Positions 8,811 through 20,200 of a DNA stretch of 64,000 bases are shown piece after piece. Under the pieces are notes generated by a model. The model searched no databases. It saw only the letters and a program-made list of their open reading frames with translations, and was not told the DNA's origin. The first letter of the stretch is position 1, and every line of letters starts with the position of its first letter. A program made the translations under genes and the position numbers. Source of the stretch: JAGQZY01 sp964588335 (lineage in GTDB: Bacteria; Bdellovibrionota; Bdellovibrionia; Bdellovibrionales; JAGQZY01). Where the stretch lies: contig CAZPOV010000003.1 in NCBI GenBank assembly GCA_964588335.1, positions 186,001 through 250,000 on the forward strand. The letters are read 5' to 3'.

Positions 8811-9834
8811 AAAACGCGCCGTAGTCATTTGCCCCGGTCGAGGCTCTTACACCAAAGAAAACTTGGGCACCCTAAAAGATCGATCAAGTATCAAGCAAGA
8901 CCTGCAACTGATTGACGAAGAGCGAGTCAAAAGAGATTACCCAACGATCAGTGATCTCGACAGTTCGGATAAGTTTAAAGTGTCTTTGCACACCAAAGGC
9001 GAGCACGCCTCACCTTTGATTTATACCTGTGCCAAGGCCGACTTTTTAGAAATCGATAGAGAAAAGATCGACGTGGTGGCGATGGCTGGCAATTCCATGG
9101 GTTGGTACCTGACTCTGGCTTTTGCTGGCGCCCTTAACCCCTATGACTCTTACCATCTGATTCAAACCATGGGCTCTATGATGGAAAAGGAACTGATCGG
9201 CGGCCAAGTGATTTACCCCATCATCGATGAAAATTGGCAACGTGATCCCGTCAAAATCGAGCAAGTTGAAGATCTGCTGATAGACATTAACAGCACTCCC
9301 GATGCCCAGGTCTACACCTCCATTCACCTCGGTGGCTACAAGGTCTTGGCGGGTAATAAAAAAGGCGTGGCTCTGCTATTAGAGAAACTGCCTAAAATCG
9401 ACCCTTACCCCTTTCAGCTTGTGAATCACGGCGCTTTCCACACGCCTCTGCTAAAAGAAATCTCTGAAATTGCTGAACACTCTCTGTACAAAATTAAATT
9501 TGAAAACCCCAAGATTCCTATGATTGATGGTCGTGGTCATATTTGGCCCACTTACGCCAGCAACTCGAAACAGCTCTATGAGTACACTCTGGGCCACCAA
9601 GTCACTGAAACTTACGATTTTTCAAAATCAATTGAAGTGGCGATAAAGGAGTTTGCGCCTGACCTTTTGATTCTTCTTGGCCCAGGCAATTCTTTGGGGG
9701 GAAGTATCGGACAAATACTGATTGAACATCAGTGGTTGGGAATCAATGATAAAGCGACCTTTCAAAATCGTCAGGCCGAAAATCCATTTCTTATTTCGAT
9801 GGGGGTCAGCGACCAACGGGCGTTGGTCACCTGA
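8803..9834 (+). CDS. FabD-like acyltransferase with altered acyl-binding residues
   Basis: A 343-residue relative of malonyl-CoA:ACP transacylase. The nucleophile motif is GNSMG (serine kept, histidine of GHSxG replaced by asparagine) and the catalytic histidine motif is HGAFHTPLL. In an ungapped alignment with E. coli FabD, the arginine 25 residues after the serine (R117), which holds the malonyl carboxylate, is methionine here (IQTMGSMM). The N-terminal PGQGSQ is PGRGSY. Known FabD chemistry therefore suggests it prefers a non-carboxylated acyl group. Its 8-bp overlap with the 2-oxoacid dehydrogenase E1 gene suggests it may handle that enzyme's acyl products, for example for lipid or secondary metabolite priming. 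The specificity is inferred. Confidence 0.75.
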   Translation: MSKKRAVVICPGRGSYTKENLGTLKDRSSIKQDLQLIDEERVKRDYPTISDLDSSDKFKVSLHTKGEHASPLIYTCAKADFLEIDREKIDVVAMAGNSMGWYLTLAFAGALNPYDSYHLIQTMGSMMEKELIGGQVIYPIIDENWQRDPVKIEQVEDLLIDINSTPDAQVYTSIHLGGYKVLAGNKKGVALLLEKLPKIDPYPFQLVNHGAFHTPLLKEISEIAEHSLYKIKFENPKIPMIDGRGHIWPTYASNSKQLYEYTLGHQVTETYDFSKSIEVAIKEFAPDLLILLGPGNSLGGSIGQILIEHQWLGINDKATFQNRQAENPFLISMGVSDQRALVT

Positions 9835-9851
9835 TAGACTTGCAAGGCGCC

Positions 9852-12800
9852 TTACTGTTCTAAAAAGTAAGGGCCCCAGTTTTGCTGTTGACGCTGATAA
9901 AACCTTTCAGTGTTGATTTGAAACTGGTTCATTTCATTCTGAAATTGATAAACACTTTGAGTTAATGGCTTAAACTCAAAAAGATCATCTTGCAGACTGA
10001 CTTTGAGCTGAGAAGGGTTTTCTGGATAATAATCAAGAAACAAAGCCTCGGCATTCTCGTAAAGCTGATGAGCTGCATCCAATTGTAAATTCAAATCCTT
10101 TTTCGCTTGCACAAACTGCTGATCTAAAATTTCTTTATCAAATTTAAAAAGAAACAGTCCACGCCGAGTACGGGCCTCAAAAAATTCTTGAGCTCGAAAA
10201 AAGTAGGTTTTCCAAAAATCGCCATCGCGATCATAGGACGGGGACACAGCGGCTCGAACCAAGTTGCGAGAGGTCGCATGAAAATTAAGGGAAACATAAT
10301 AATCATTAATAAAATTACGTCCAAGATAAGGGGACGTCACCATCTCCAACGGCAAATCTAAAAATCCTTTCAGTCGACTGAATGGGATTGGCTTTTCGGT
10401 TTCATTGATCACCGCAAAGGCTTTGCTCTGTTGATGGCCTATTCCGGTATCGAACAGCAATTGAATACCCATGTTCTGTTTATGGAGAAAGTCCGTCTCC
10501 TTAATCGCCTCAAGATAGGTCTGCTCAGCTTGATCAATCTGCACCAGATTAAAACTCTGATGCATAGCTCGGGCTAAATCTTCAAGTGCCACTTTCTCTT
10601 CGATCAAACAGTCTTCAGAAAGGGGACGGTTAAGTTCTTGGCATTGTGGCTTGTCGTAGTTGGCAATTTTGTAGCCATTGAAAAAATACCGTTGAACCAA
10701 ATGATCCAAGCGACCTTTTTCATAACTTTCAAGATTTTCGACGTTCGACGAGTAATGGATCACCTCTTCTTTATCCCAAGCTGTGTAGAGTTCTCGTTTG
10801 GGAGAAAAGCTGAATTGATCAGAGGCTTGGGCCACGGCCTCAAGCGCAATCGCCGCCGCTGTCATATTGGGACGGTAGTGGACTACCGAGTCCGGAGCCT
10901 CGCGGTACGGAAAATCGGGGCTATTGAGAGCATCAATAGGCATCTGTATGGTGAGACTACGACCGACGACGGCCGGAATCTCAAGATCAATAGCTTCATT
11001 CTGGTTGTACCTTAAACCGGTTGTCAGATAACGACGCACTCGGTTCATGTAGCTTTGTTTGGTAAACTTATAAAAAACCTGATCACCACTTTCAGACTTC
11101 ACAATCCGAGAATCGTAATGCGAACTGCGACCATTGACTTCAAAAAGAATATCATTGGCTTCATCGACGGTGAGTTCCGATTGATAAACCGCTTTTAAAA
11201 GAGGATAGACGGCTTTCATAAAGTATTGCTTTTCACTTAAAACCACGGCTTTGGCTCGGCGTCGAGACTCATTGATTGAAACATACATGCAGTCATCAAA
11301 GATTTTTCCGTAAAAAGCCTGTTGTCCAAGATAGGATCGCACTCGATTATCAAGACTTTGAAAATAACGGGCTGTCGACTCAAGAGGAACTCTTGAAAAC
11401 TCAGAATTCTGACGTTGCAGTTTTTGATAAGCCTTCATCACCTGATCAAAATATCCCATGATCGGAAGCACTTCTTGCCGAATTCGCGAGGTCACTGTTA
11501 AAGGTGAAGTATGAGTGAAATCCGCCGGATCAATCATAATAGAATCAAACTGAGAGCTTCGAAATTCATCACTATAGAAAAAGTTTGTATAAAACCGGTC
11601 CGAGATCTTTCGGTTCTCGAAGAAATCTTTACTAAAACCCAAAAGATACTTGTCGAGATCGAAATACCGGATCAGCTCAGGTTGGTATTGATCCTTTTTA
11701 ATTCCCTCACACCAACGAGCCCAACGTCGCGACAGACTGTCTGGCGAATGATAAAGGTCACGCTGCATCTCCTGCACTGTCGAAATTAATATTTCTCTTT
11801 CGATCACTAAGTCTTTGAATAAAGTGAGAATAAAATCATCAGGATCAAAACCGTAAGATTTATAAACATTACCGGCAAAAAAGTAGTAAAAACTATCGAC
11901 AATTTCGTGACGAAATAGACTGACTTTGTTTTTTAAGGCACCAGAACCAATTCCATCTTCCGATTTTAAAAAATCGAACCATAAGCCACGGTAGGCACCA
12001 GCAAAGAACAGCTCGACAATAAGATCGGCATTAACATCAAAAACACCAAGAAGCTTATCTTTCCACTCCGAGCGAACCATCTCGTACATGAAGGCCATCA
12101 TATTTGGGTAAATCACTGTCTTCATGACATTACGATCGATACTGCTAAAAAACTCTGCGATTTCATTGATTTGTTGCGAAGAAAGGGCTGTCGATTGCGC
12201 TTCAAGAAGATTTTGTAAAGCTTCGACACGACCGGTGTGAAATTCGACCCAATCAGGACGAAGAGTGTTTGCATAATCTTTCGAAGCCTTAACATGTTGA
12301 GCCGACTTGGTGGCCTGACTGTTGTAAAACGCTGCAATTTTCTCATTGGTATCGACTGCCATAATAGCTAAATCCCAACGGATTAAAACTTTACTGTAGT
12401 CGATGAGTCGGTCCAATGACTCGGTTTTGTTTGGAAAACTACGGATTAATAAGTTGGCCTGAGTGATCGACATTTCTTTGAAATAGACTGAAAACAGAAC
12501 ATGGTACTCCCATGGAGCGATTTCAAACATCTTTTGTATGTTGATATCTTTATAAGCCGGGTACTCAGAAAGATCCTTTTTACTGGCAATCATTTCTTGC
12601 CAATAGGCTTGCGCGTAGCGATCAAAACTGTCTCGAATCTCAGGATTCTCGTTGGCGTAAATCGAAATAAAAGGCGTTAAGAAGTTTTTAAGATCACGGT
12701 CCACCAAGGATGATTCCGACGATGCCTGTTGCCAAGGCGCCAAACGTATGAAATAGCGGCGTTGAAACTCTGAAGGGTTCTGCCAGTCCATCAGCTGAAA

Positions 12801-13505
12801 AGCCGCGATCACGTTGTGTGAGTGTCGTGCTTTTTCTGGAATATCGATATTTTGGTCCACCATAGAGAAAAAAGTTTCAATATAAAGTTGCGACAGATTG
12901 TCTTTTTGCCGACGGTTACCAACCTCGTAGGCAACACCAATCAATTTCAATTTACTTTCTAGATTGTCTTCGTTTTCAATAAAATAAATGACTATATCAA
13001 CCAAGGAACTGGCCTGTGGAAGACTTTCGCGCAGGTATGTACAGGTGTTGATACTGTCATCAGTACAAGGCGTGATGAAGCGCTCACGAAACAACGCCAA
13101 TGATTTTTCAAACTCTGAACGAAAAGTGTCGTCGTTTGAGGTTTTGAATTTGACAAATAGGTCACGGTACAAGTTGAGGTAACCAGCATAAGGTCGACTT
13201 CCATATTGCGACTTGTCTTTTGACCCCGGTCCAAACAACGCCAATTGGAGGCGCTCTAAAGCCAACACCCAACTCTCGATGGATTCAGATTCAATCAAAG
13301 CCTGAATTTGTAGATGATCGGGGCCATATTGCACAGACACTTCGCCGGCAGGGGATTGAGGTTCAACTCGGGTATTGGCCAAATCCTCATCCACGACTTT
13401 CTGGTGACGCGGCAGCTCCTTATCGGTGCAAGCGACGCCCCCAAAAACAAGGGCCAGTGCTAAAGTGCTTTGATAAAATGCTTTTACCCAATCGGTCTTA
13501 ATCAT
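9852..13505 (-). CDS. Giant lipoprotein, second of operon A
   Basis: About 1,217 residues from ATG 13505 (an in-frame TTG lies 6 bases upstream). A short signal peptide ends in a lipobox (FGGVAC). The rest is almost wholly helical, polar and rich in aromatic residues, with no transmembrane segment, so it should be a lipid-anchored periplasmic or surface protein. Landmarks: a Cx7C pair at residues 147/155, WARWCEG, FDDCMYVS and a later CQELNRPLSEDC pair. Comparable pairs occur in the other three giant lipoproteins here, suggesting one family, though this rests on a few landmarks. The ATG overlaps the stop of the upstream lipoprotein gene by 8 bp. I recognise no catalytic motif or named family. 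Its counterpart in operon B is the gene at 32296-35853. Confidence 0.8.
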   Translation of the reverse strand: MIKTDWVKAFYQSTLALALVFGGVACTDKELPRHQKVVDEDLANTRVEPQSPAGEVSVQYGPDHLQIQALIESESIESWVLALERLQLALFGPGSKDKSQYGSRPYAGYLNLYRDLFVKFKTSNDDTFRSEFEKSLALFRERFITPCTDDSINTCTYLRESLPQASSLVDIVIYFIENEDNLESKLKLIGVAYEVGNRRQKDNLSQLYIETFFSMVDQNIDIPEKARHSHNVIAAFQLMDWQNPSEFQRRYFIRLAPWQQASSESSLVDRDLKNFLTPFISIYANENPEIRDSFDRYAQAYWQEMIASKKDLSEYPAYKDINIQKMFEIAPWEYHVLFSVYFKEMSITQANLLIRSFPNKTESLDRLIDYSKVLIRWDLAIMAVDTNEKIAAFYNSQATKSAQHVKASKDYANTLRPDWVEFHTGRVEALQNLLEAQSTALSSQQINEIAEFFSSIDRNVMKTVIYPNMMAFMYEMVRSEWKDKLLGVFDVNADLIVELFFAGAYRGLWFDFLKSEDGIGSGALKNKVSLFRHEIVDSFYYFFAGNVYKSYGFDPDDFILTLFKDLVIEREILISTVQEMQRDLYHSPDSLSRRWARWCEGIKKDQYQPELIRYFDLDKYLLGFSKDFFENRKISDRFYTNFFYSDEFRSSQFDSIMIDPADFTHTSPLTVTSRIRQEVLPIMGYFDQVMKAYQKLQRQNSEFSRVPLESTARYFQSLDNRVRSYLGQQAFYGKIFDDCMYVSINESRRRAKAVVLSEKQYFMKAVYPLLKAVYQSELTVDEANDILFEVNGRSSHYDSRIVKSESGDQVFYKFTKQSYMNRVRRYLTTGLRYNQNEAIDLEIPAVVGRSLTIQMPIDALNSPDFPYREAPDSVVHYRPNMTAAAIALEAVAQASDQFSFSPKRELYTAWDKEEVIHYSSNVENLESYEKGRLDHLVQRYFFNGYKIANYDKPQCQELNRPLSEDCLIEEKVALEDLARAMHQSFNLVQIDQAEQTYLEAIKETDFLHKQNMGIQLLFDTGIGHQQSKAFAVINETEKPIPFSRLKGFLDLPLEMVTSPYLGRNFINDYYVSLNFHATSRNLVRAAVSPSYDRDGDFWKTYFFRAQEFFEARTRRGLFLFKFDKEILDQQFVQAKKDLNLQLDAAHQLYENAEALFLDYYPENPSQLKVSLQDDLFEFKPLTQSVYQFQNEMNQFQINTERFYQRQQQNWGPYFLEQ

Positions 13506-16500
13506 TAACAACTTCTTTTATTTCATTAAGGTGCGAATTGATGTCAGAACGGTAATAGAATTTAAAATTCCTATTCATGTCACCGACAAATGTTTCAAAT
13601 TTACCAAACTGAAACTCACTAACAACCGGATCAATGGCATTGTCACTGGCATCACTGGCTCCAATAGGGAAACAACGATCATTTTCATAACAGTAAGTTC
13701 CTGCTTCAATGGTTGGGGCCATGATCTTAGCCTCAATCAGGAAGCGTTTCACTGATTTAAAATAGTCGCTAATCCACAACTTGTGATCATTATCAAACAG
13801 TCCATAAATCTCCTCTTTGTTGTAAGGAAAGATAAAATAAGCCTTTTCCAAGTCATCTTCAGTGGATGTGAAGCGCGACAGACGATCTTGAAACCAAACA
13901 CCCTCTTCACTGCGCACGCTACTGTCGGAAAAGACCTTTTTAAAGATCAAATCAAAGTAGGAGAACAACTGGTGATTGTTCTGTCTTTTAATAATATTCT
14001 CGTACTCCGTTCGGGTGTATTTTTTCACCTTACCAAGAGTCGTGAAAACAAATTTGTCGACAGGATCGTAATGCATGTAATCGATCATATCTTTATAATG
14101 ATTGATCACTTCCGCAGGATGAATGGATCGACAGTCCTGAGCCTGCTCTGGATTGTCACAATTAACATCATCAGCGACAGGAAGATCATTCAGTTTAAAG
14201 ATTCCCGTAATTGTACTCCCTTTACGTTCTATAAGACGCATATCCGGTGCACCAGATGACCATCTGAAAACTTTGGCAAACTCAAGTAAACCCTGCTTGA
14301 TAAAATCACTTTTTGCGGTTTCTTTGTCTTTGCCCGTCCAATCAAATCGGACTCGCCATTTGTCGGACTTTTGAAACAGGCCATCTTCGATGTTGTCAAA
14401 ACGACGGGGATATGAAAATTGGTACTGACCAGCAAAAGGCTCTTCGCTCAAATAGCTAACTAAACGGGCATAATAATCCGATTTGTACATAACCAATTCC
14501 AAAGCCGTCATCTGTGAATAACCATGATTGTCTCTAAAATCATCAGGCAGATGGGTGTTCTGATTGGCGTAGGTGAAGACCTCTTTACGAATATCCTCAA
14601 TGGACGCCAATTGTTCTTGGCTCAGATTCTGTCTCTCTTCATCGGTCATCTGACCCACAGAGGCATACATTTTCTCAAAAAGATCTTCGAGAAACTGGGC
14701 TTCCTTGAAAAATAAAGCATAACGAACATCTCGTTCACGTTTAAGGAACGGAAGTTCACAGGATTGCCCGTTGACCTTTAATTCATCGTGCATTTCAAAA
14801 AACAAATCCGTGTACTCATGCTTTAAATCATTAAACTTTTTAAACTGCTCATCAATGATCTGCTCTAAAGACTCCTCACCTTCAACAGCGATATCATTGT
14901 CCTGGGCGTAACGTTTGTACATTTCAACCAACATCTTGACTTTGGTGTTATTCAAAACGTAGCCACTTTGAAAACGTTCAAAAGTCGTATTAACGTCATG
15001 AGAATAGACATCTTCGAAGTACTTATAAGCACTATCACTGACATGATCCGAGTTCTGCGGATAAACCACACTTTGTCCAAGCTCAATAAAATCGATATCG
15101 TTTTTTCCCTGTCGACGAGGCAGTAGGTTCTGATTGAATCCTGTTACAATATCAAAATTACCGCTCTCTACGTTTTCGACGAGACTGCGACGTTCACGCT
15201 CTTGTAAACGTATTTCCTCGGCACACATCGATTTTAGATTTTCTATTTTCGACTGATAACTACCACGCACACGTTTTAGGTTGGTGAGCTTTATTTCGAG
15301 ATTCTTTTCATTTTCCTCAATAAATTTTGCCACAATGATGCGAAAAAATTCTTTTGCATCAAACTGCATTTTCGAGTTGTTTTTATAACTGCTCAAAGTC
15401 TGGGTCACAATGGTGTAATAAAACGCCACCATCAGCTCAGTTTCGTCCAAAGCGACGGTGTTTCCACCGTATGAAAACCAAGGGCTAAAGGAACCAGAAA
15501 AGAAAAGACTGATCAGTGTATTATGGTCGATGGTACCGAACCAGAAAGACTTTTTCAGCTCATTCTTTGTCATAGCCACCAACATCGGATACATCGACGG
15601 GTAGGCGGCCAAATATTTGATATTTAACTTAATAGCACGCACCAAAGTTCGAAACTCATCACGCGCTCGACGATTCTGAAAATCCGAATCAGGAACCACA
15701 CGGTTGATAAAATCCAATAAATAGGTGGCTCTCAGATTGATTTTCTCCCAAGACAGGGTCAAAAAGTCAGCCTCTTGCTTGGTTTGCTGCAAAAGTGTGA
15801 TCAAACCACCACTGTCATTGTTCTCATAAAACTTGTTCATTCTTGCATTGGTAAAAACGATGTTATAAACCAACTGCATTTTGATCAAATGAGTGGCGGC
15901 TTCGATCAATCGTTCACTGTTACGATTTGAGTTTTCCCAAAACGAATCCGAATCAGAAATATAATAATGCTCATAAAATATTTGATGAGTCAGATAAAAG
16001 TACTCGTCATACTGAAAGTTCACATCACCCATCATCGATCCTAGGATATTCTTACTCTCAGATCCAAACTTCATGACCTGGGGATTGGCCTCTAATTCGG
16101 CTTCAACCAGTTCATCGCGCTCCGGACTAAAAACCGTTGCTTCAGAAGCATCACTCCATGCGCCGTTGATATTGCTTTTCTGGAACTCAATTCCGTACTC
16201 GAAGTCTGATCCAATTCGATATTTAAGGTCCTCGATGGCCTCTTGCATTGAATTGGAAAGACTGGTTTTTTGGGCGTCCGAATAAAGAAATTTCTCGGAG
16301 GCTATTTTCAATAACTCGGGCATCGACTGCGATATTTCATCACTGGAACTCCGACTCATAGTCCATGGGTTCAGTTGTTCAACAATCGAGATATAGCTGT
16401 CATTACTGGCAAAATCCAAAGAATCCAGTTTCAAAATCGTCGCAAACAATTGGTTGTCAAGCTGTCGACGAGTGGTTGAAAGCTCACCTTTTTGACGCAA

Positions 16501-17196
16501 CTCAAAGCTCTCTAAAATCCGAGACATGAGCATCAATCTTAACGTCGTATCCAAACGACGATTCTTCAGATCAAAAGTGGCTCGTAAAATACGTGTTTTT
16601 TCAGCCTCAACCGACTCATTATCGTAAATTATTTGCATGACTTTTGAAATATTGGGGGAGTCTGCATTCCTAAAAAAGTTTATGAGCTTGCAAGACCCAA
16701 CAAGATTTTCATCACAGTCCCACAGAATAATATTCTTATAGGCCGGTAAGATATTGGTTGTAGTTAAAATCTCTTTATTACTGCCGTAAACCATAATCAG
16801 GGCTTGGTCAAAAAGACTGACCAGCTGATAACTCAGTTTTCGTCGATTTTCATCCATTACATTGCGAAAATCAGGGTTCAGCATGTTGTCCATATCGAAA
16901 AGAACTTCTTTCAGCGGTATGATGACCTTCGTCATCAGCATATTGGGGTCCCGCTGTTCTTTGTGTTTCTCAAGCTCAGAGTTTACGAAGGGGCGAGTTT
17001 GTCGAATAAGCAGTTCCAATTGGCTTACCATGTCTTGATTCTGTAGACGTAGAGATTCGCTCTCTTCAACCAGATAATCGCCATCAGTCATCATTCGCTT
17101 CCGGGAGGAAGACTCAGGACTACAAGCGACTAGCAAAAGAGCGGTGACTAGCAGAGTGGTTCGCAATAGATCTTTAAGTGTCATCGTGTTCCTCAT
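13498..17196 (-). CDS. Giant lipoprotein, first of operon A
   Basis: About 1,232 residues. ATG 17196 is chosen because AGGAG lies six bases upstream; ATG 17202 abuts that site. The signal peptide ends in lipobox LLLVAC. The mature part is helical and charged with no membrane segment. Cysteine landmarks are a Cx7C pair at 161/169 (DCDENLVGSC), a single Cys in KSMCAEEI, another in GQSCELPF and a NCDNPEQAQDC pair. A shared texture occurs in the middle (AFYYTIVTQTLSSY here, SFYYFFAGNVYKSY in the next gene). It starts just after the metalloprotease stop and ends inside the start of the next lipoprotein, so all three are one translation unit. Counterpart in operon B: 28155-32294. Function unknown. 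Confidence 0.8.
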   Translation of the reverse strand: MRNTMTLKDLLRTTLLVTALLLVACSPESSSRKRMMTDGDYLVEESESLRLQNQDMVSQLELLIRQTRPFVNSELEKHKEQRDPNMLMTKVIIPLKEVLFDMDNMLNPDFRNVMDENRRKLSYQLVSLFDQALIMVYGSNKEILTTTNILPAYKNIILWDCDENLVGSCKLINFFRNADSPNISKVMQIIYDNESVEAEKTRILRATFDLKNRRLDTTLRLMLMSRILESFELRQKGELSTTRRQLDNQLFATILKLDSLDFASNDSYISIVEQLNPWTMSRSSSDEISQSMPELLKIASEKFLYSDAQKTSLSNSMQEAIEDLKYRIGSDFEYGIEFQKSNINGAWSDASEATVFSPERDELVEAELEANPQVMKFGSESKNILGSMMGDVNFQYDEYFYLTHQIFYEHYYISDSDSFWENSNRNSERLIEAATHLIKMQLVYNIVFTNARMNKFYENNDSGGLITLLQQTKQEADFLTLSWEKINLRATYLLDFINRVVPDSDFQNRRARDEFRTLVRAIKLNIKYLAAYPSMYPMLVAMTKNELKKSFWFGTIDHNTLISLFFSGSFSPWFSYGGNTVALDETELMVAFYYTIVTQTLSSYKNNSKMQFDAKEFFRIIVAKFIEENEKNLEIKLTNLKRVRGSYQSKIENLKSMCAEEIRLQERERRSLVENVESGNFDIVTGFNQNLLPRRQGKNDIDFIELGQSVVYPQNSDHVSDSAYKYFEDVYSHDVNTTFERFQSGYVLNNTKVKMLVEMYKRYAQDNDIAVEGEESLEQIIDEQFKKFNDLKHEYTDLFFEMHDELKVNGQSCELPFLKRERDVRYALFFKEAQFLEDLFEKMYASVGQMTDEERQNLSQEQLASIEDIRKEVFTYANQNTHLPDDFRDNHGYSQMTALELVMYKSDYYARLVSYLSEEPFAGQYQFSYPRRFDNIEDGLFQKSDKWRVRFDWTGKDKETAKSDFIKQGLLEFAKVFRWSSGAPDMRLIERKGSTITGIFKLNDLPVADDVNCDNPEQAQDCRSIHPAEVINHYKDMIDYMHYDPVDKFVFTTLGKVKKYTRTEYENIIKRQNNHQLFSYFDLIFKKVFSDSSVRSEEGVWFQDRLSRFTSTEDDLEKAYFIFPYNKEEIYGLFDNDHKLWISDYFKSVKRFLIEAKIMAPTIEAGTYCYENDRCFPIGASDASDNAIDPVVSEFQFGKFETFVGDMNRNFKFYYRSDINSHLNEIKEVVND

Positions 17197-17205
17197 TGTC
17201 ATCTC

Positions 17206-20200
17206 CTATTCCAAATACTGGAACACTTGGGGAAGGATCCATCCGTTTAGAGAAAGAGCTGTAGCACCAATAAGGCCCAGTCCTTTCCGCGATTCAATAC
17301 ACTCTCTTTGGTCTGGTTTTCTAACGCCATCCAAACTGTTGTACTTTTCAAATTGTTCGATCACTGAGTTTTCAAATTGCTGCTGCGTTAAACTACTGAC
17401 AGCGATATTTGATGATGTCGTAAATCCGTCGAATTTCTCTTCTTTGATCTCACCCTCCTCATCTGTGGTTCGATTGTTTTTAGTAAAGAAACTGGCTAGA
17501 CCATTTTCACCACGCATACAATCATCCAAGACCTTGTTTGACAGGGTTCGAATAATCGATTTAACGCTAAACCCTTGCAAAGGGTCACCATTTCGAGTTG
17601 GCTCGTAAGTCACCTCGACGGCCCAAATGTAAGCGGTTTTTGGTCCAATAAATCTGAGTTTTGTTAATGGCATAACGATCTGACCGTCTGTTCCACGCAC
17701 CACGGTGTTTCCGTGCGGCAAGATGTAAGCTTCCGGGAGCGTAATCAATCCGTCTTTGGCGCGACTGAATATCTTAGGTGTGAATCCAAAGATGATTGAA
17801 TCAGAGATCTCTTGATCGACAACAGCTTCAAATAGAACTGGAGACACACTCACACGAAAGTTGGTCTGACCTTTAACATCATCCAAAAAGATATCATCAA
17901 AGCCTCGATGCAAATTGTCTCGAGTCAGCCAATTGTCTCGTCGCAAAAAGTATGACATGTACAAGTTCGCCAAACTCAACGAGGCTTTATCGCCCAGGTC
18001 AACACCTCCAAATGACATGTTGTTTTCAACCGAAGATTTAACAATATCGGTGTACTCTTCAGGATAGAAGGCATAATAGCTGTAATTACCTTTTTTACCT
18101 GAGTATTGAGGCTTGCTCACATTCCAGTATCCGTATCGCATTGTCGAAGACGGTGAGGTTAGAACGCTGAGTGCGGCCAACTTTAGGGGCAGAATCCCCA
18201 AAGTTATATAACGTCCAAAAACCTTATTGTATTGGGCTCGGGCGTTGGCACCTCGCAATCCTGTTGGAATCACTGAGCCTTCGAAGTCATACTCGGTATG
18301 ATCATACCCAGGCAGCGAAAGTAAAGTTTTGGTGTGGTCTAAAGACTTTCGGTTGGCGCGACAAAGCTTATGAAGCTCTGTAAAAGCCACTCCATCAGCA
18401 TAAAGACTGTTCTCTAAGTCCAATTTCTCCTCAGCTGACAGGTCGAGATAGCTTTTGTCTCCAAAACTTCTCATAGCGCCTCGGTATTTATTTAACAGTG
18501 TTCTGTTGATCGAGTTGTAATCACCGCCGCGGCGTTCGGTTTCGAAAAGTTTACCTGTCGCGGTAGCTGTCGGCTGTAGAACCAGCTTCGCAAAATCTTC
18601 TTGGTAGTCATCGCTAGCAAGTAGGGGATCGACACAGGCTTTAGAAAACTGGACCAAAACGTCACGGTCAGCAATCATCTCGTAGAACACCTTGGCATAG
18701 CTCGGTCTGTGAAGATCATCGATCATGTCGAAACGCATCTTATCGTAAAATGTTCGATTGTAGTTCATTAAAGCATAAGTGTCGTGCCAAAGCCTCCAGC
18801 TCATGTAACTATCGCTACCTCCAGTGGCTTGCGTGAACGAGTTCATTCTCTTGATAAATGAATCTTTAAATTGATCAAAATTGTCGTCAATAATAGTTGG
18901 CGCATCATGACCGCTATCCCAACGTCGACAATAGGGGTCGGTCGCTAACCAGGCTTCCAAATCTGAACATTGTGGCATATAGCGCACCTGTCGCATCCGC
19001 CCTTGGTGTATAATGGTTTTTGGAATGCTTCCGTCAATTGGTAGGTCTACCATAACGAAGTCATCTTCTCCAGGCTCAAAAGTCGCGATTTTTTGGTTAT
19101 AAAGATATTGTAAAACCAGTTCATCGTGGCTGCGCAAAGTCACATCCTCTGGTTTCAGTGAAACCTCTGTTTGCCCACTCTGGTAATCCATGACACTGGT
19201 ATAGTGTTTACCCGAACGAACCCGTTCACTCATCTCTTGATAAAGAGTTTCAGGAATTGTTCCTCGTTCTGGCAAAATATTTCCTTTAAATTGGTGCCCC
19301 ATTCCTAGGACATGACCAACCTCATGCAACATGACATTTTTGATAACTGAAATAGCCGCTTCTTCACGCTCGGGATAGCCCATTTCTGAAGTTTGCGCCA
19401 GCCACTCACCGTAGTGATCGGCGATGGTATTATCCCAATCAACATCCATTCGAAGCATGGTTTTGTAGTCAGTAATCAACTGCCTCTTGACCTCTTCAGG
19501 ATTCTCGTTACTGATAACAGAGTTTCTTTTTTCCTTCTCAAGGTCGCTATAGACGGCTGAAACGCCAAGCTGGGATTTTTGCATCAAAGACTGTTTGTAG
19601 TCCTGTTCTTCTAAACGAAAGTTCCTAAAATCGGGGAAGACATCCGAGTCCAAATTATTAGGTACGGTTGCAACCACTTCAGAGATCTTTTTATTCACCA
19701 ATTCTTCTATTTTTGACTGCAGAACTTGACTGGCATTTTGACCACTTGCGGTCAATTGCTCTATCACTGACGCCTGTTGGTAATGGGATTGCAGTTGCCC
19801 AGCCTCATCTTCAATACCTAGAACTCGAACCAGTTCGGTTTGTTCCATCGCACTCGCTTGGCTCGCATTGGCTCCAGCGGCTTCAATTTTCGCCTGCACA
19901 TGAGTCAATAGCATCGCACGGAAAGACTCTTTTAATTTACTGTCGTCGGCCAGCTCTTCATGCTGCCCAATCGGACGCATACCCGTAATGTCAGGCATCT
20001 CTAACTGATGATTAATGTCCGAGAAATAGGGTTGATCTTTGATCGATTGAATTCTCTCTAAGACTTCATGAGTGTTTCGGGCCAATGCATCCACTGGCGA
20101 TTCCGATTCACGATTGACAAGATAATCGATCATTCCACCCCAAACAATAGCGCTTCCCCAAAGGATTTCACCGGTTTTGATGTTGGTATTCACCAAACCG

